47,003 nucleotides of DNA from Candidatus Firestoneibacteriota bacterium (GTDB taxonomy: Bacteria > Oederibacteriota > D2-FULL-39-29). A program made the translations under genes and the position numbers. The notes below the pieces were generated by a model that had not been told where the DNA came from, searched no databases, and saw nothing but the letters and a program-made list of their open reading frames with translations. Shown here piece by piece: positions 16,366 through 24,556 of the stretch. The stretch is from the NCBI GenBank assembly GCA_903891415.1, contig CAITEH010000017.1, positions 1-47,003 on the forward strand, written 5' to 3'. How positions within the stretch are numbered: the first letter of the stretch is position 1; every line of letters starts with the position of its first letter.

Positions 16366-17414
16366 AAGAACTTTTCCACACCTTTTATCACGTCAGAGAC
16401 CTGAATTAAGCTGCATTTATCCGCAGAAACAACTGCAATATTATCTTTCTTTTCAGGAGTCCAATTTAGATCATCATTTTTACCATAGAGTCCGACAAGC
16501 GGAACTTTCATGGCCATAGCAATATGTGAAGGCCCCGTATTCCCGCATATAAAAACATCGCAGAAAGTAAGCAAAGCAGCCAAGCTGGTAATGTTTGTGC
16601 CGGGGGCCAGACAAGCGCCAGGCCCTATTTTTTGAACTAATTTTTGAGCAAGGGATTTGTCTTTCTCTCCCCAGGTAACCAGTATCCGGGCATTTTTATT
16701 CAAAACAAGCCTTTTTCCTAATTCAACATATTTTTCTAAAGGCCATTCTCTGCGTCTTCTGCCGGTCCCAGGATTTATTCCTATTGTAATGGCCTTTTCT
16801 TCAATATTCAGGGATTTAATAAAGTTGAAACATTCCCTTATTTCTTCCTGTGAGGGAAATAGACGGCTGGCCTCGCAATCAATACTCATTCGCAGGTACT
16901 TTAATATATCAAGATTTCTCTGCAACTCATACTTCGGGGAAGGATCTTTTTCTGCTTCAATATTGTAGAAATACGCTGAATATTTATCTTTGTAGCCGAC
17001 GCGAAAGCTGGCTCCGCTATTATAGCATGCCAGTGCGCTTTCCAGGTTAAAATCATATATTAGATCAATAGCCATGTCAAAACCACCGTTTTGCGCTTTC
17101 CTGCGTTCTTCTATTTTATCATAAATAAGAACTTCATCAACAAAAGGGTTATTTTTAAGAACACCTGAATTATATTTTCTTACAAGCGCTGTTATTCTTG
17201 CTCCCGGCAGGTTATTTTTTAAATTCTGGAAGACAGGCGTAGATAATATCAGATCCCCCACCTTATCAAGCCGAATGATCAGAATATTTTTAACCTGATC
17301 TGATTTGAATTGTTCTACCGGCAGGCATTTCTTAATTAAGCTCATTTGCCTGATAACCAGGAGAGTTCTAATTTGTGACCAGAACTTTCTTATCATGGAG
17401 CTGTGAATTTTCAA
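16362..17414 (-). CDS. GT9 heptosyltransferase-family glycosyltransferase
   Basis: I start this at TTG 17414 (350 residues), five bases after GGAGG. A TTG at 17426 in the same frame overlaps that ribosome site itself, and the first ATG is further in. An N-terminal basic extension precedes the Rossmann motif ILIIRLDKVGDLILSTPVFQ. The donor domain reads IGINPGTGRRRREWPLEKY, with GNTGPSH at the usual NDSG..H site. The four-cysteine tail of the other GT9 proteins here is absent. It sits 47 bases after a DPM1-like GT2 gene. Function: transfer of a heptose or other sugar to the growing core; donor uncertain. Confidence 0.87.
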   Translation of the reverse strand: MKIHSSMIRKFWSQIRTLLVIRQMSLIKKCLPVEQFKSDQVKNILIIRLDKVGDLILSTPVFQNLKNNLPGARITALVRKYNSGVLKNNPFVDEVLIYDKIEERRKAQNGGFDMAIDLIYDFNLESALACYNSGASFRVGYKDKYSAYFYNIEAEKDPSPKYELQRNLDILKYLRMSIDCEASRLFPSQEEIRECFNFIKSLNIEEKAITIGINPGTGRRRREWPLEKYVELGKRLVLNKNARILVTWGEKDKSLAQKLVQKIGPGACLAPGTNITSLAALLTFCDVFICGNTGPSHIAMAMKVPLVGLYGKNDDLNWTPEKKDNIAVVSADKCSLIQVSDVIKGVEKFL

Positions 17415-17461
17415 TAACACCTCCAAGGATAATATGTGCTGTGCACTTTTCTCGTCACGGG

Positions 17462-18196
17462 TTACTTGATAAAAATCTTTGATCTGTTAATTCCTGTTCT
17501 GGCAAAAAAATACTTAAAAACCGCTTGCAGCGTCTGAACACCGTATACGATACTATTCTTAAAACTAATTGAAGAGGCATCTTTCATATACCGGGTAGGG
17601 CAGGGAATTTCCGTTATTTTAAAACCAAAATATACGGTCTGCACAATAACCTCGGTATCAAAAACAAAATTCTCAGAGTTTTTCATAAAAGGAATATTTG
17701 TCAGCAGCTTTCTGCTATAGGCACGGTAGCCGGTATGAAATTCTGATAATTTCTGGCCTAAAAAAAGATTCTCGCATGCAGTCAGAAATCTGTTACTGAT
17801 AAACTTATAAAAAGGCATACCGCCAGAAAGAGCCGTACCGCTTAGTAATCTGGACGCAAGCACAAGATCTGCCTTCCCATCTATTATCGGCCTTATTATT
17901 TCCGGGATTAAGCCGGGATCATATTGGTAATCAGGATGGAGCATTATTACTATATCAGCACCTTCTTTCAAGGCTTCAGTATAGCAGGTCTTCTGATTAC
18001 CTCCGTAGCCCCGGTTTTGAGGATGAACAAACACTTTAAGTCCTAATTCTTTTGCTTTATTTACAGTTTCATCATGCGAGGCATCATCAACGAGTATGAT
18101 GGTGTCAACACAATCTTTGGGAATATCATCAAAGGTCGCCTGTATGGTTTTAGCAGCATTATATGCGGGCATTACAACTACTACTTTTGGTCTCAT
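17462..18196 (-). CDS. GT2 glycosyltransferase, DPM1/polyprenyl-phosphate type
   Basis: A 244-residue GT-A enzyme. VVVMPAYNAAKTI starts the fold, ILVDDASHDET gives the nucleotide site, MLHPDYQYDP is the DxD-like region, and FHTGYRAYSRKLL and FDTEVIVQ follow. There are no membrane segments, so it resembles soluble dolichyl-phosphate-mannose synthase-type proteins that load a sugar on a polyprenyl phosphate. The ATG at 18196 has no Shine-Dalgarno site, and a -10 box lies exactly 6 bases before it, so the message may be leaderless. It begins a transcription unit after the YfhO-like gene. Confidence 0.85.
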   Translation of the reverse strand: MRPKVVVVMPAYNAAKTIQATFDDIPKDCVDTIILVDDASHDETVNKAKELGLKVFVHPQNRGYGGNQKTCYTEALKEGADIVIMLHPDYQYDPGLIPEIIRPIIDGKADLVLASRLLSGTALSGGMPFYKFISNRFLTACENLFLGQKLSEFHTGYRAYSRKLLTNIPFMKNSENFVFDTEVIVQTVYFGFKITEIPCPTRYMKDASSISFKNSIVYGVQTLQAVFKYFFARTGINRSKIFIK

Positions 18197-18202
18197 AGTA
18201 CA

Positions 18203-18231
18203 AATATATCATAAAACTGCTTTGTAGTAAA
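18203..18231 (-). promoter_or_regulatory. promoter candidate, leaderless GT2 gene
   Basis: On the minus strand, -35 TTTACT (18226-18231), 17-bp spacer, -10 TATATT (18203-18208). Six bases (TGTACT) separate the -10 box from ATG 18196. There is no ribosome site between. Confidence 0.5.
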
Positions 18232-18238
18232 GTAAGAA

Positions 18239-18260
18239 ACATCCATGTAACATCCATGTA
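18239..18260. repeat. 11-bp perfect tandem duplication
   Basis: ACATCCATGTA occurs twice in tandem (18239-18249 and 18250-18260), and each copy is nearly palindromic (ACAT..ATGT). It lies 8 bases upstream of the -35 box of the GT2 promoter at 18203-18231. It could be a regulator binding site or a slippage product. Confidence 0.5.
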
Positions 18261-18336
18261 AAGAACTTCTTCTTAAGTTTTCTGACAAGAAAGACTTTTA
18301 TTAGACCCTGCATTTAGCAAAACCTAAATACGGAGC

Positions 18337-20745
18337 TTATGACCTTTTCAAATTACTCGAAGTTTGCACAGATAAAGGATCCTTATGCGTTTTCTTTAAG
18401 AACAAATAAATAAAATAACCAAGCACAAAAACAAAAGTTACCAAAGAGATTAAGGCCCCGATATAGAATATTTTCGGATCCCATTTAAACTCTATATTGT
18501 GCTTACCTTTTGGCAGGTAAATGGCTCTAAACAATCCAAACGCCTTATATATCTTTGTTTCTTTCCCGTCTACGTAGGCTTTCCACTCCGGATAATATAC
18601 CTCACTCAGGAACAGCATAGAATTTCCCCTACTTTCTGCCTCAAGTTTTACCTGGTTTGCCTTAAAATCAGTTATTTTAACCTCATCACCTTTGTATTTC
18701 ACCATATCTAAAGGCTGAGTGACCTCTTCATTAAGTAATAAGGTTTCAGAAGGAATTAATCCTGGCTCTTTAAATTTTTTTGCAATTTCAGAGTCGGCAA
18801 CTTTGACCGTTTGTGAACTCAAGAATGCCCTTGGCAGGTTCAATAAATTCTGAAAAATTTTCACTCCTCCGTTATACACAAGCCTTAAGTAGGGATGATT
18901 TATCATATCCATAGAAATAATATACTTGGCATTAAACAGGCTCAGATATTTAATATCAGAAAACATTCCTGCTTCATTCATCCCCATAAAGTTAACAAGC
19001 GGGGCATTATGATATCCACCGCAGCTTTGAATATGATCTGACATGAACCAGTTTTTACTGTTTAACTCACCGGAAGGCATGACACGGAACAAAGAATTAT
19101 CAGTTTGAAGGGCCTTGCTGATCTCTATTCTTCGTGGATCCTCCTGTCCGATAGGTTCCGTCTTAATGCACTGGAGTTTATACCTGTTTCCGCCAACTTC
19201 ATATATATGTTCCTGAAGGAAAAGCAGGCCGTTATCCAGGATAACAAACAAAATGCATGCAAAAAGGAACAACCCTTTTCCAAACCAGCCCTTTACGGTC
19301 ATATAGACCAGTACAAGCCCCGCAAAAATATGGATCCAAAGCAGAAGCATGTCTTCCCTGATCATAAGATATATTATTTGTGAAACATAATCCCTGCTTG
19401 CCGGCTGAAACCTGCCGGAGAACTGCTGCAGGTTTTTTATACTTGAGGTCATTGAATCCCGGTTTGAAGCAAAAATAACGTATACCAATAATGCAGCCCC
19501 TCCGGTTATTAGAAGTGAAAGGAAATACTTTTTCATTTTAATATTCCGTTCCGGAGTGATCTTTACCCGGCAATAATTCAATATATATTCCACTCCAAAC
19601 GAGGCGACAATTACCAAAGAAAAGGAAAAGAACCCCAGCCAGCGCGAAGAATTACGGAATCCATTTATGATGGGGATCTTAAATAAGAGTTTATGGAGAG
19701 GCGTAAACCCGCCAAAAGACAAGATCAGAATACAAGCAGCCATTGAAAAGAAGAACCACATAGTTTTATTTTTATTAGCAAAGTACAGGCCTGCAAATAC
19801 AAAAATCAGCGGCAATATTCCCAAATAATCATTATGAAGCCAGAATTGGCTCCGCCCCCAATAAGTAGATTCTAAAAAACCAAAGAACTTTGGGTAAATA
19901 TAAACTATAGTCTCTAGTGGATGGAGCGACCATGATGAGAAGAACTCATAATTAACTCCTGATCTGAATGAATTTTTCAAGTATCCTATAGATGGCAATA
20001 GCAGAATTGATGAAGAAAGCAGTACAAAAACCAAAGTTAGTACAAAGTAAAAAATGTGCAAGGCGTTTTTCTTCCCAGAGAAGAACAGGAACAGAAAATA
20101 TGCGGTAAGGCAGACCGCGCTATAGCATGTTATTTGATACATCAAACTAAATGTCTGAACCCCGAGAATGCAGCCGGCAAGCAGGTAAAATAATAAATTA
20201 TTCTCACGGCTACCTTTTGTTAAAAAGTAAAAAGAAGCCGGCAAGCACACCATTGCAAGCATCATTACATCATGACCTGGATTTATATAAGAAATAAAAC
20301 TGCCACTTAGGCAGAAGAAGACCCCAGAAAGGCAAGCAGTTATCTTTGAACACCCCAGGTAGTCGATAAAAATATACATAAAAAATCCCAGGAATATTAT
20401 CGCCAGAACGCAATTATAAAGAAATACTTGCTGGACAGGTACATTGAAAAGGAACATAAGCAGGTTACTGGGAAAAAACATGGTTGAGCTAAGGCCCGTG
20501 AGATGGGGCATGCCGCCGTTTATATATGGATTCCAATATGGAAAGTTCCCCGTCTGTAATATTTCCTCGGTGAAAGTTACACTATAACCGTTAAGGGAGA
20601 CATCAGAACCATAAAGTTGTCTGCCTTGCTGCTGTACGATAATTGCCAACATAACACCTAGCGAGAGGAACAGCATAAAGGGCCAGGCATGTTTTAAAAT
20701 GGATAATTTTATCATCTCGTAACCATTTTTAATTATGTTTATCAT
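18337..20745 (-). CDS. YfhO-family multi-pass membrane glycosyltransferase
   Basis: An 802-residue protein with a dozen or more membrane segments across residues 15-500. The first periplasmic loop has GSDVSLNGYSVTFTEEIL and FPYWNPYINGGMPH, typical of the YfhO family. A large soluble C-terminal region follows, with EVYYPEWKAYVDGKET and the closing LPKGKHNIEFKWDPK plus a final membrane segment. YfhO proteins are GT-C fold enzymes that take sugars from polyprenyl-phosphate carriers on the outer face of the membrane. A GtrB/CsbB-like GT2 gene 51 bases upstream would make such a carrier; in Bacillus CsbB and YfhO work as a pair. The start is supported by GGGAGC before ATG 20745. The acceptor is unknown. 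Confidence 0.87.
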   Translation of the reverse strand: MINIIKNGYEMIKLSILKHAWPFMLFLSLGVMLAIIVQQQGRQLYGSDVSLNGYSVTFTEEILQTGNFPYWNPYINGGMPHLTGLSSTMFFPSNLLMFLFNVPVQQVFLYNCVLAIIFLGFFMYIFIDYLGCSKITACLSGVFFCLSGSFISYINPGHDVMMLAMVCLPASFYFLTKGSRENNLLFYLLAGCILGVQTFSLMYQITCYSAVCLTAYFLFLFFSGKKNALHIFYFVLTLVFVLLSSSILLLPSIGYLKNSFRSGVNYEFFSSWSLHPLETIVYIYPKFFGFLESTYWGRSQFWLHNDYLGILPLIFVFAGLYFANKNKTMWFFFSMAACILILSFGGFTPLHKLLFKIPIINGFRNSSRWLGFFSFSLVIVASFGVEYILNYCRVKITPERNIKMKKYFLSLLITGGAALLVYVIFASNRDSMTSSIKNLQQFSGRFQPASRDYVSQIIYLMIREDMLLLWIHIFAGLVLVYMTVKGWFGKGLFLFACILFVILDNGLLFLQEHIYEVGGNRYKLQCIKTEPIGQEDPRRIEISKALQTDNSLFRVMPSGELNSKNWFMSDHIQSCGGYHNAPLVNFMGMNEAGMFSDIKYLSLFNAKYIISMDMINHPYLRLVYNGGVKIFQNLLNLPRAFLSSQTVKVADSEIAKKFKEPGLIPSETLLLNEEVTQPLDMVKYKGDEVKITDFKANQVKLEAESRGNSMLFLSEVYYPEWKAYVDGKETKIYKAFGLFRAIYLPKGKHNIEFKWDPKIFYIGALISLVTFVFVLGYFIYLFLKKTHKDPLSVQTSSNLKRS

Positions 20746-20796
20746 GACCAGCTCCCGTTTTTTAATTTTATATCCAAACCTAAATCTTCACCGTTG

Positions 20797-21729
20797 TTAT
20801 TTAAAATTGACCCTTTCCTTCTCTACCACCAGCGGCCGTTTGTGCACCTGCGTATATGTCAGGCCTAAATATTCCCCAAGAATACCGGTGAAGAACAATT
20901 GCACGGATGAAAAGAAGAACAAGCCGATGACTAAAGGCGCAATGCCCATGGGGAAGTCCATCCAGAAGAGCAATTTACAGATAAAATAAACGAAAGCGGT
21001 AAGCGCGCTCATAATCGAAAGGATAAAACCGGCTATCGTGGCTATCCGTAAAGGTATCTTTGAATTGCTGGTTATCCCGAGCATCGCCAGGTCAAAGAGC
21101 ACATAAAAACTGCTCTTGGTCTTGCCCCTCTTTCTCTCCGGTTGGTCAAATCCTATCTCGGCCCTTTCAAAACCTATCTCGCAGATCAGTCCACGAAAAT
21201 AAGGGTACGGGTCTTCTATTTTCCTGAGGACATCTATGACCTTACTGTCATAAAGGCCAAAACCGTTGAAGTTATGTATTAGTTCCACATCCGAAAGTTT
21301 CTTGACCAGTTTATAATACATGCTTCTGATCCAGAACATCAGTTTGGATTCGGCGCTGTTCTTCCTTATGGCTATCACAACCTTAAAACCTTCCTGCCAC
21401 TTTTTTACCATATCCGCAAGCAGTTCCGGCGGCTCTTGGAAATCAGCCGCCAAAAACGCCGAGGCATCCCCATTTGACTGGAGCAAACCGTAGAACGGGG
21501 ACCGAATATGTCCGAAATTCCTGGCATTGACGATTATTTTAACGTTCTTGTCTTTTGCAGCTATCTCTTTAAGTATAGTCACGGTCCTGTCGGGCGAGGC
21601 GTTATCAATGAAAATATGCTCATAGGCAACTTCCGGCAGCTTTGAAAATACCTCTTTCACCTTCTGGTAAAGTTCAAGTACATTTTCCTCTTCGTTATAG
21701 CAGGGAGTTACAACGCTTATAAGTTTCAT
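20797..21729 (-). CDS. GT2 polyprenyl-phosphate glycosyltransferase (GtrB/ArnC/CsbB-like)
   Basis: A 310-residue protein. It has a GT-A domain (VTPCYNEEENVLELYQKV at the start, IFIDNASPDRT, FLAADFQEPPE) and two C-terminal membrane segments (roughly 230-290), then the short tail YLGLTYTQVHKRPLVVEKER typical of bactoprenol glucosyltransferases. It transfers a sugar from a nucleotide to undecaprenyl phosphate on the cytoplasmic face. It is followed by the YfhO-like gene, which could use the product. No GtrA-type flippase is in the window. The ribosome site GAGGAGGGA is strong. It lies 12 bases after the radical SAM gene. Confidence 0.9.
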   Translation of the reverse strand: MKLISVVTPCYNEEENVLELYQKVKEVFSKLPEVAYEHIFIDNASPDRTVTILKEIAAKDKNVKIIVNARNFGHIRSPFYGLLQSNGDASAFLAADFQEPPELLADMVKKWQEGFKVVIAIRKNSAESKLMFWIRSMYYKLVKKLSDVELIHNFNGFGLYDSKVIDVLRKIEDPYPYFRGLICEIGFERAEIGFDQPERKRGKTKSSFYVLFDLAMLGITSNSKIPLRIATIAGFILSIMSALTAFVYFICKLLFWMDFPMGIAPLVIGLFFFSSVQLFFTGILGEYLGLTYTQVHKRPLVVEKERVNFK

Positions 21730-21741
21730 TGCTGTCCCTCC

Positions 21742-22824
21742 TCAGGATTTTTTGTCCGGGTCTATCAGGTCCTTCCTTGTAAATACTTCGCGGTAATCCA
21801 CGGGCAGGACTTTGCTATATATCTTTTTTTCTTCAACCTCGCTGATAAATTGCCGGTCTTCCGCGATAAGACAGGTGTCCACATATTCTCCAAAATATTT
21901 TATGTTCATACCCCGGGCTATTATGTCTTTCAGGGGCTCCTCAAATACATTACCAAGCGAAGTGTGTATATAAGGGCAGGGCATAACATCGCCGTACTTG
22001 GTTATTGAAACCATTCTTTTCACCGCTATGCATCCGAGGTTCAATCCGTATGAAGGCGTCAGGTGGGTATAGACCTGGTATTTTTTCTCAAGCTCCGCGA
22101 CGTAGGCCATATCGTCCTTTGATACCATCAGGTCGGTATTACCCGTCCAGTCCCCCACGGGCTTGGCGTAAGTGACAAATACCGGAACATTTTTCCCGTT
22201 GCAAAATGTCAGGAAGTCAAGGAACTCCTTTGAGCGCACCCTTTGTTTGGTAACCACGGTGGCGATGATTATATTCAGTCCCGCTTTTTGCGCCGCGTCT
22301 ATGGCCCTCACGGCTCTTTCATGAGAACCGCTCTTTCGCCTGAAATCATCGTGTTCCTTGGCTGAGAGGCTGTCCAGGCTTAGCTGTATCTTATCCACGC
22401 CGATCTCTTTAAGGTGTTTTGCCCGGGCTTCGTCAAGATACCAGCCGTTGGTATCGGATGTTATATAGAACTTCTTCGGGTCTATGGCGGCTACAAGTTC
22501 GTCAAAATCCGGGAACACCAGCGGTTCTCCGCCGGTGATGACAAGATGCGCCAGCCCCATCTCGTCCGCCTGCCTGGAAAGCTCCTTTACGTCCGGAATG
22601 GTGAAGAACCTTTTTGGGTTCTTGCCTCTTAACTTGGTTATACAGCAGTGGTGGCACTGGAAATTGCATTTGTAATCATACTGGAACTGAAGAATGGCTA
22701 TGCTCTCGCCGCGTTTGACTTTTTCGTCATATTTCATAACCTTCTCGTAAACGTAGGGCTTTTCCAGTTTAAGCTGGGATCTCTTAGCCGTTTCTTCAGG
22801 TTTTAATTTAGCTTCGTCTGCCAT
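21742..22824 (-). CDS. radical SAM enzyme with C-terminal cysteines
   Basis: A 360-residue protein. The radical SAM cluster motif is C53-x3-C57-x2-C60 (CNFQCHHC), followed by TGGEP (98-102) and SLDS (149-152). The C-terminal third has C265, C283 and C318 in a SPASM/twitch-like context (GDVMPCPYIH then LGNVFEEPLKDI), suggesting an auxiliary Fe-S cluster. I cannot assign the reaction. Being inside a sugar block next to a polyprenyl-phosphate GT2 and a B12-type radical SAM protein, it may epimerise, dehydrate or otherwise change a sugar. The start is ATG 22824 behind GGGAG. The gene is clearly richer in G+C than the genes on either flank of the block. Confidence 0.87.
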   Translation of the reverse strand: MADEAKLKPEETAKRSQLKLEKPYVYEKVMKYDEKVKRGESIAILQFQYDYKCNFQCHHCCITKLRGKNPKRFFTIPDVKELSRQADEMGLAHLVITGGEPLVFPDFDELVAAIDPKKFYITSDTNGWYLDEARAKHLKEIGVDKIQLSLDSLSAKEHDDFRRKSGSHERAVRAIDAAQKAGLNIIIATVVTKQRVRSKEFLDFLTFCNGKNVPVFVTYAKPVGDWTGNTDLMVSKDDMAYVAELEKKYQVYTHLTPSYGLNLGCIAVKRMVSITKYGDVMPCPYIHTSLGNVFEEPLKDIIARGMNIKYFGEYVDTCLIAEDRQFISEVEEKKIYSKVLPVDYREVFTRKDLIDPDKKS

Positions 22825-22855
22825 TATCTACTCCCGTAGTGTAGCCTGCCAGGAT

Positions 22856-22861
22856 ATTATA
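22856..22861 (-). promoter_or_regulatory. isolated perfect -10 box before the radical SAM gene
   Basis: A TATAAT hexamer on the minus strand lies about 32 bases before ATG 22824 in the 64-bp gap. I see no good -35 box at 16-18 bp, so this is a weak candidate for an internal promoter. Confidence 0.25.
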
Positions 22862-22888
22862 CTATTTTTAGGGGCCAACTGCACTAAT

Positions 22889-24541
22889 TTAGTCCGGGTT
22901 TTCTATCGGTATCTTGAATAATTTCACATACTTTTGCCAGAATGGTAGTTTTGAGAATTTTTTTGCCAGTTCCAGATATTTTTTTGCCTTATCCTTCTCA
23001 CCCAAAGCAGCGTAGCATTTTGACGCATAATAGTAGGCAAGGGCATGGTCGTTTTTCGCCTTGATCGCGTTTTCGAATCCCTTTAACGCGGTCTTATAGT
23101 CTAAAAGCCTTAAGTCGCTGTTGTAAACAAAATTCAGTTCCAGGTTCATCCTGTAAGCCGTTTCCTGTATATACTCCGCGGTAAAATCCTCTGTTTCGAC
23201 GACAGCCTTTTTATAGTCACTGCCGATATATTCCCCTTTTAAGTAATTTTTCTTTACGCAGATGTCAAACATCTCACTGCCCACCAGGGGGTTCGCGCAA
23301 AATACCAGGAACCAGTTTGCGTCAAGGGTCTTAAGGAAACTTATCGCTTCTTCAATATCTTTTTTTGTTTCCCCGGGAAGGCCTATAAGGATATTCACGC
23401 TGGAATATATCTCAAGCTCTCTGCAATCTTCCGCCACTCTTTTCACCACTTTAAGGTCGAGCGGTTTATGCATTATCTCCTTTAGTACCCTGCTGCTTCC
23501 GGACTCAATGGATAAAAGCAAAGAATCAACACCCGCGCTTTTTAAGTCTAAAAGCATTCTTCTGTCCAGGGCATAAAGCGCCAGGCCATTTTGAAAAACC
23601 GATGCCAACCCAAGCTTTTTTAATATGTGGATTATCTTGTGAGCTCTTTCTTTATCCGCCAGCAGATGGTCATCCTGGAAAACTATGACCCTGGCGCCGA
23701 ATTCGTCCCTTAATCTTATAAGGTCTTCCTTTACCCGCTTTAGGCTGAAGTAACGCATTTTTCTGCCATGCACCGTATGGGAAGAACAAAAGATGCACCT
23801 GAAGGTACAGCCCCTCGAGGTCATCACATGAAAGTTCTGTTTTTTTTCGGCTACACCCGCGTATGCCGTTATTGCCGGGTTCAGGCTGTATTTATCCTTT
23901 TCAAAGAGGCCGTAGTCATAAAAAGGTATCTCGTCCAGGTCACTTAAAAAATCATGCTTGAACACCAGATTTTTTTCTACCTTGGTTCTTGTTATCCACG
24001 AAGGGCTCTCATCCAGATATTTCTTTTTATCCCCAAAGGTCAGCAATTTAAGCAGGGGTTTTTCCCCTTCCCCGTAACAAAGCGCGTCAAAATCACGGCT
24101 GTCTTGAAAAATATTTTTATACATATTGGTCGGGACGCCGCCCCCGGCCAGAATAAGCGCAAAAGGGAAATTCTTCCGGCAGTATTTCGCGATAGCAAGC
24201 ATGTTCTGATAAGCCGAGGTAAACAGGGTTGAGATGCCCACAATATCCGGGTTATATCCGGTTTGCTTCAACCCCAAAAGCGTACTTTCAAATAACTCTG
24301 AAAATGAGCCAAACGAATATTCTTTCATTTCGTTCAGAGTAACGTTAAAATCTATCAGTTTCGTTTCCACTTTAAGGTGCTTTTTCAGGAAAGAACTCAT
24401 GGAAAGCACGCCTATCGGCATGTCTGTCAGGACACTGCCAAAATCTTTTTTACCTTTCCTGACTATACGGACATTGTATGAAGGCTTGAAAAAATCCTCG
24501 TTTTGGATATTAGGCGAGACAATAAAGAGTATTTTATCCAT
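22889..24541 (-). CDS. B12-binding-type radical SAM protein with TPR tail
   Basis: A 550-residue protein. Residues 1-165 form a cobalamin-binding-like Rossmann domain (PDIVGISTLFTSA, ILAGGGVPTNMYK), although the DxHxxG cobalt-ligand motif is not seen. The radical SAM domain carries C245-x3-C249-x2-C252 (RGCTFRCIFC) and FQDDHLLADK. The last 70 residues look like one or two tetratricopeptide units (ALKGFENAIKAKNDHALAYY). Class B methyltransferases and other rearranging enzymes share this architecture. A C- or P-methylation or another chemically hard sugar change is possible but not shown. The start is ATG 24541 with AGGAAG, 15 bases after the C-methyltransferase gene. Confidence 0.88.
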   Translation of the reverse strand: MDKILFIVSPNIQNEDFFKPSYNVRIVRKGKKDFGSVLTDMPIGVLSMSSFLKKHLKVETKLIDFNVTLNEMKEYSFGSFSELFESTLLGLKQTGYNPDIVGISTLFTSAYQNMLAIAKYCRKNFPFALILAGGGVPTNMYKNIFQDSRDFDALCYGEGEKPLLKLLTFGDKKKYLDESPSWITRTKVEKNLVFKHDFLSDLDEIPFYDYGLFEKDKYSLNPAITAYAGVAEKKQNFHVMTSRGCTFRCIFCSSHTVHGRKMRYFSLKRVKEDLIRLRDEFGARVIVFQDDHLLADKERAHKIIHILKKLGLASVFQNGLALYALDRRMLLDLKSAGVDSLLLSIESGSSRVLKEIMHKPLDLKVVKRVAEDCRELEIYSSVNILIGLPGETKKDIEEAISFLKTLDANWFLVFCANPLVGSEMFDICVKKNYLKGEYIGSDYKKAVVETEDFTAEYIQETAYRMNLELNFVYNSDLRLLDYKTALKGFENAIKAKNDHALAYYYASKCYAALGEKDKAKKYLELAKKFSKLPFWQKYVKLFKIPIENPD

Positions 24542-24556
24542 TAACTTCCTCGAAGC

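Noticed and set aside
18239-18260. CRISPR-like repeat
   Set aside because: Only two contiguous 11-bp copies with no spacer; a simple tandem duplication.
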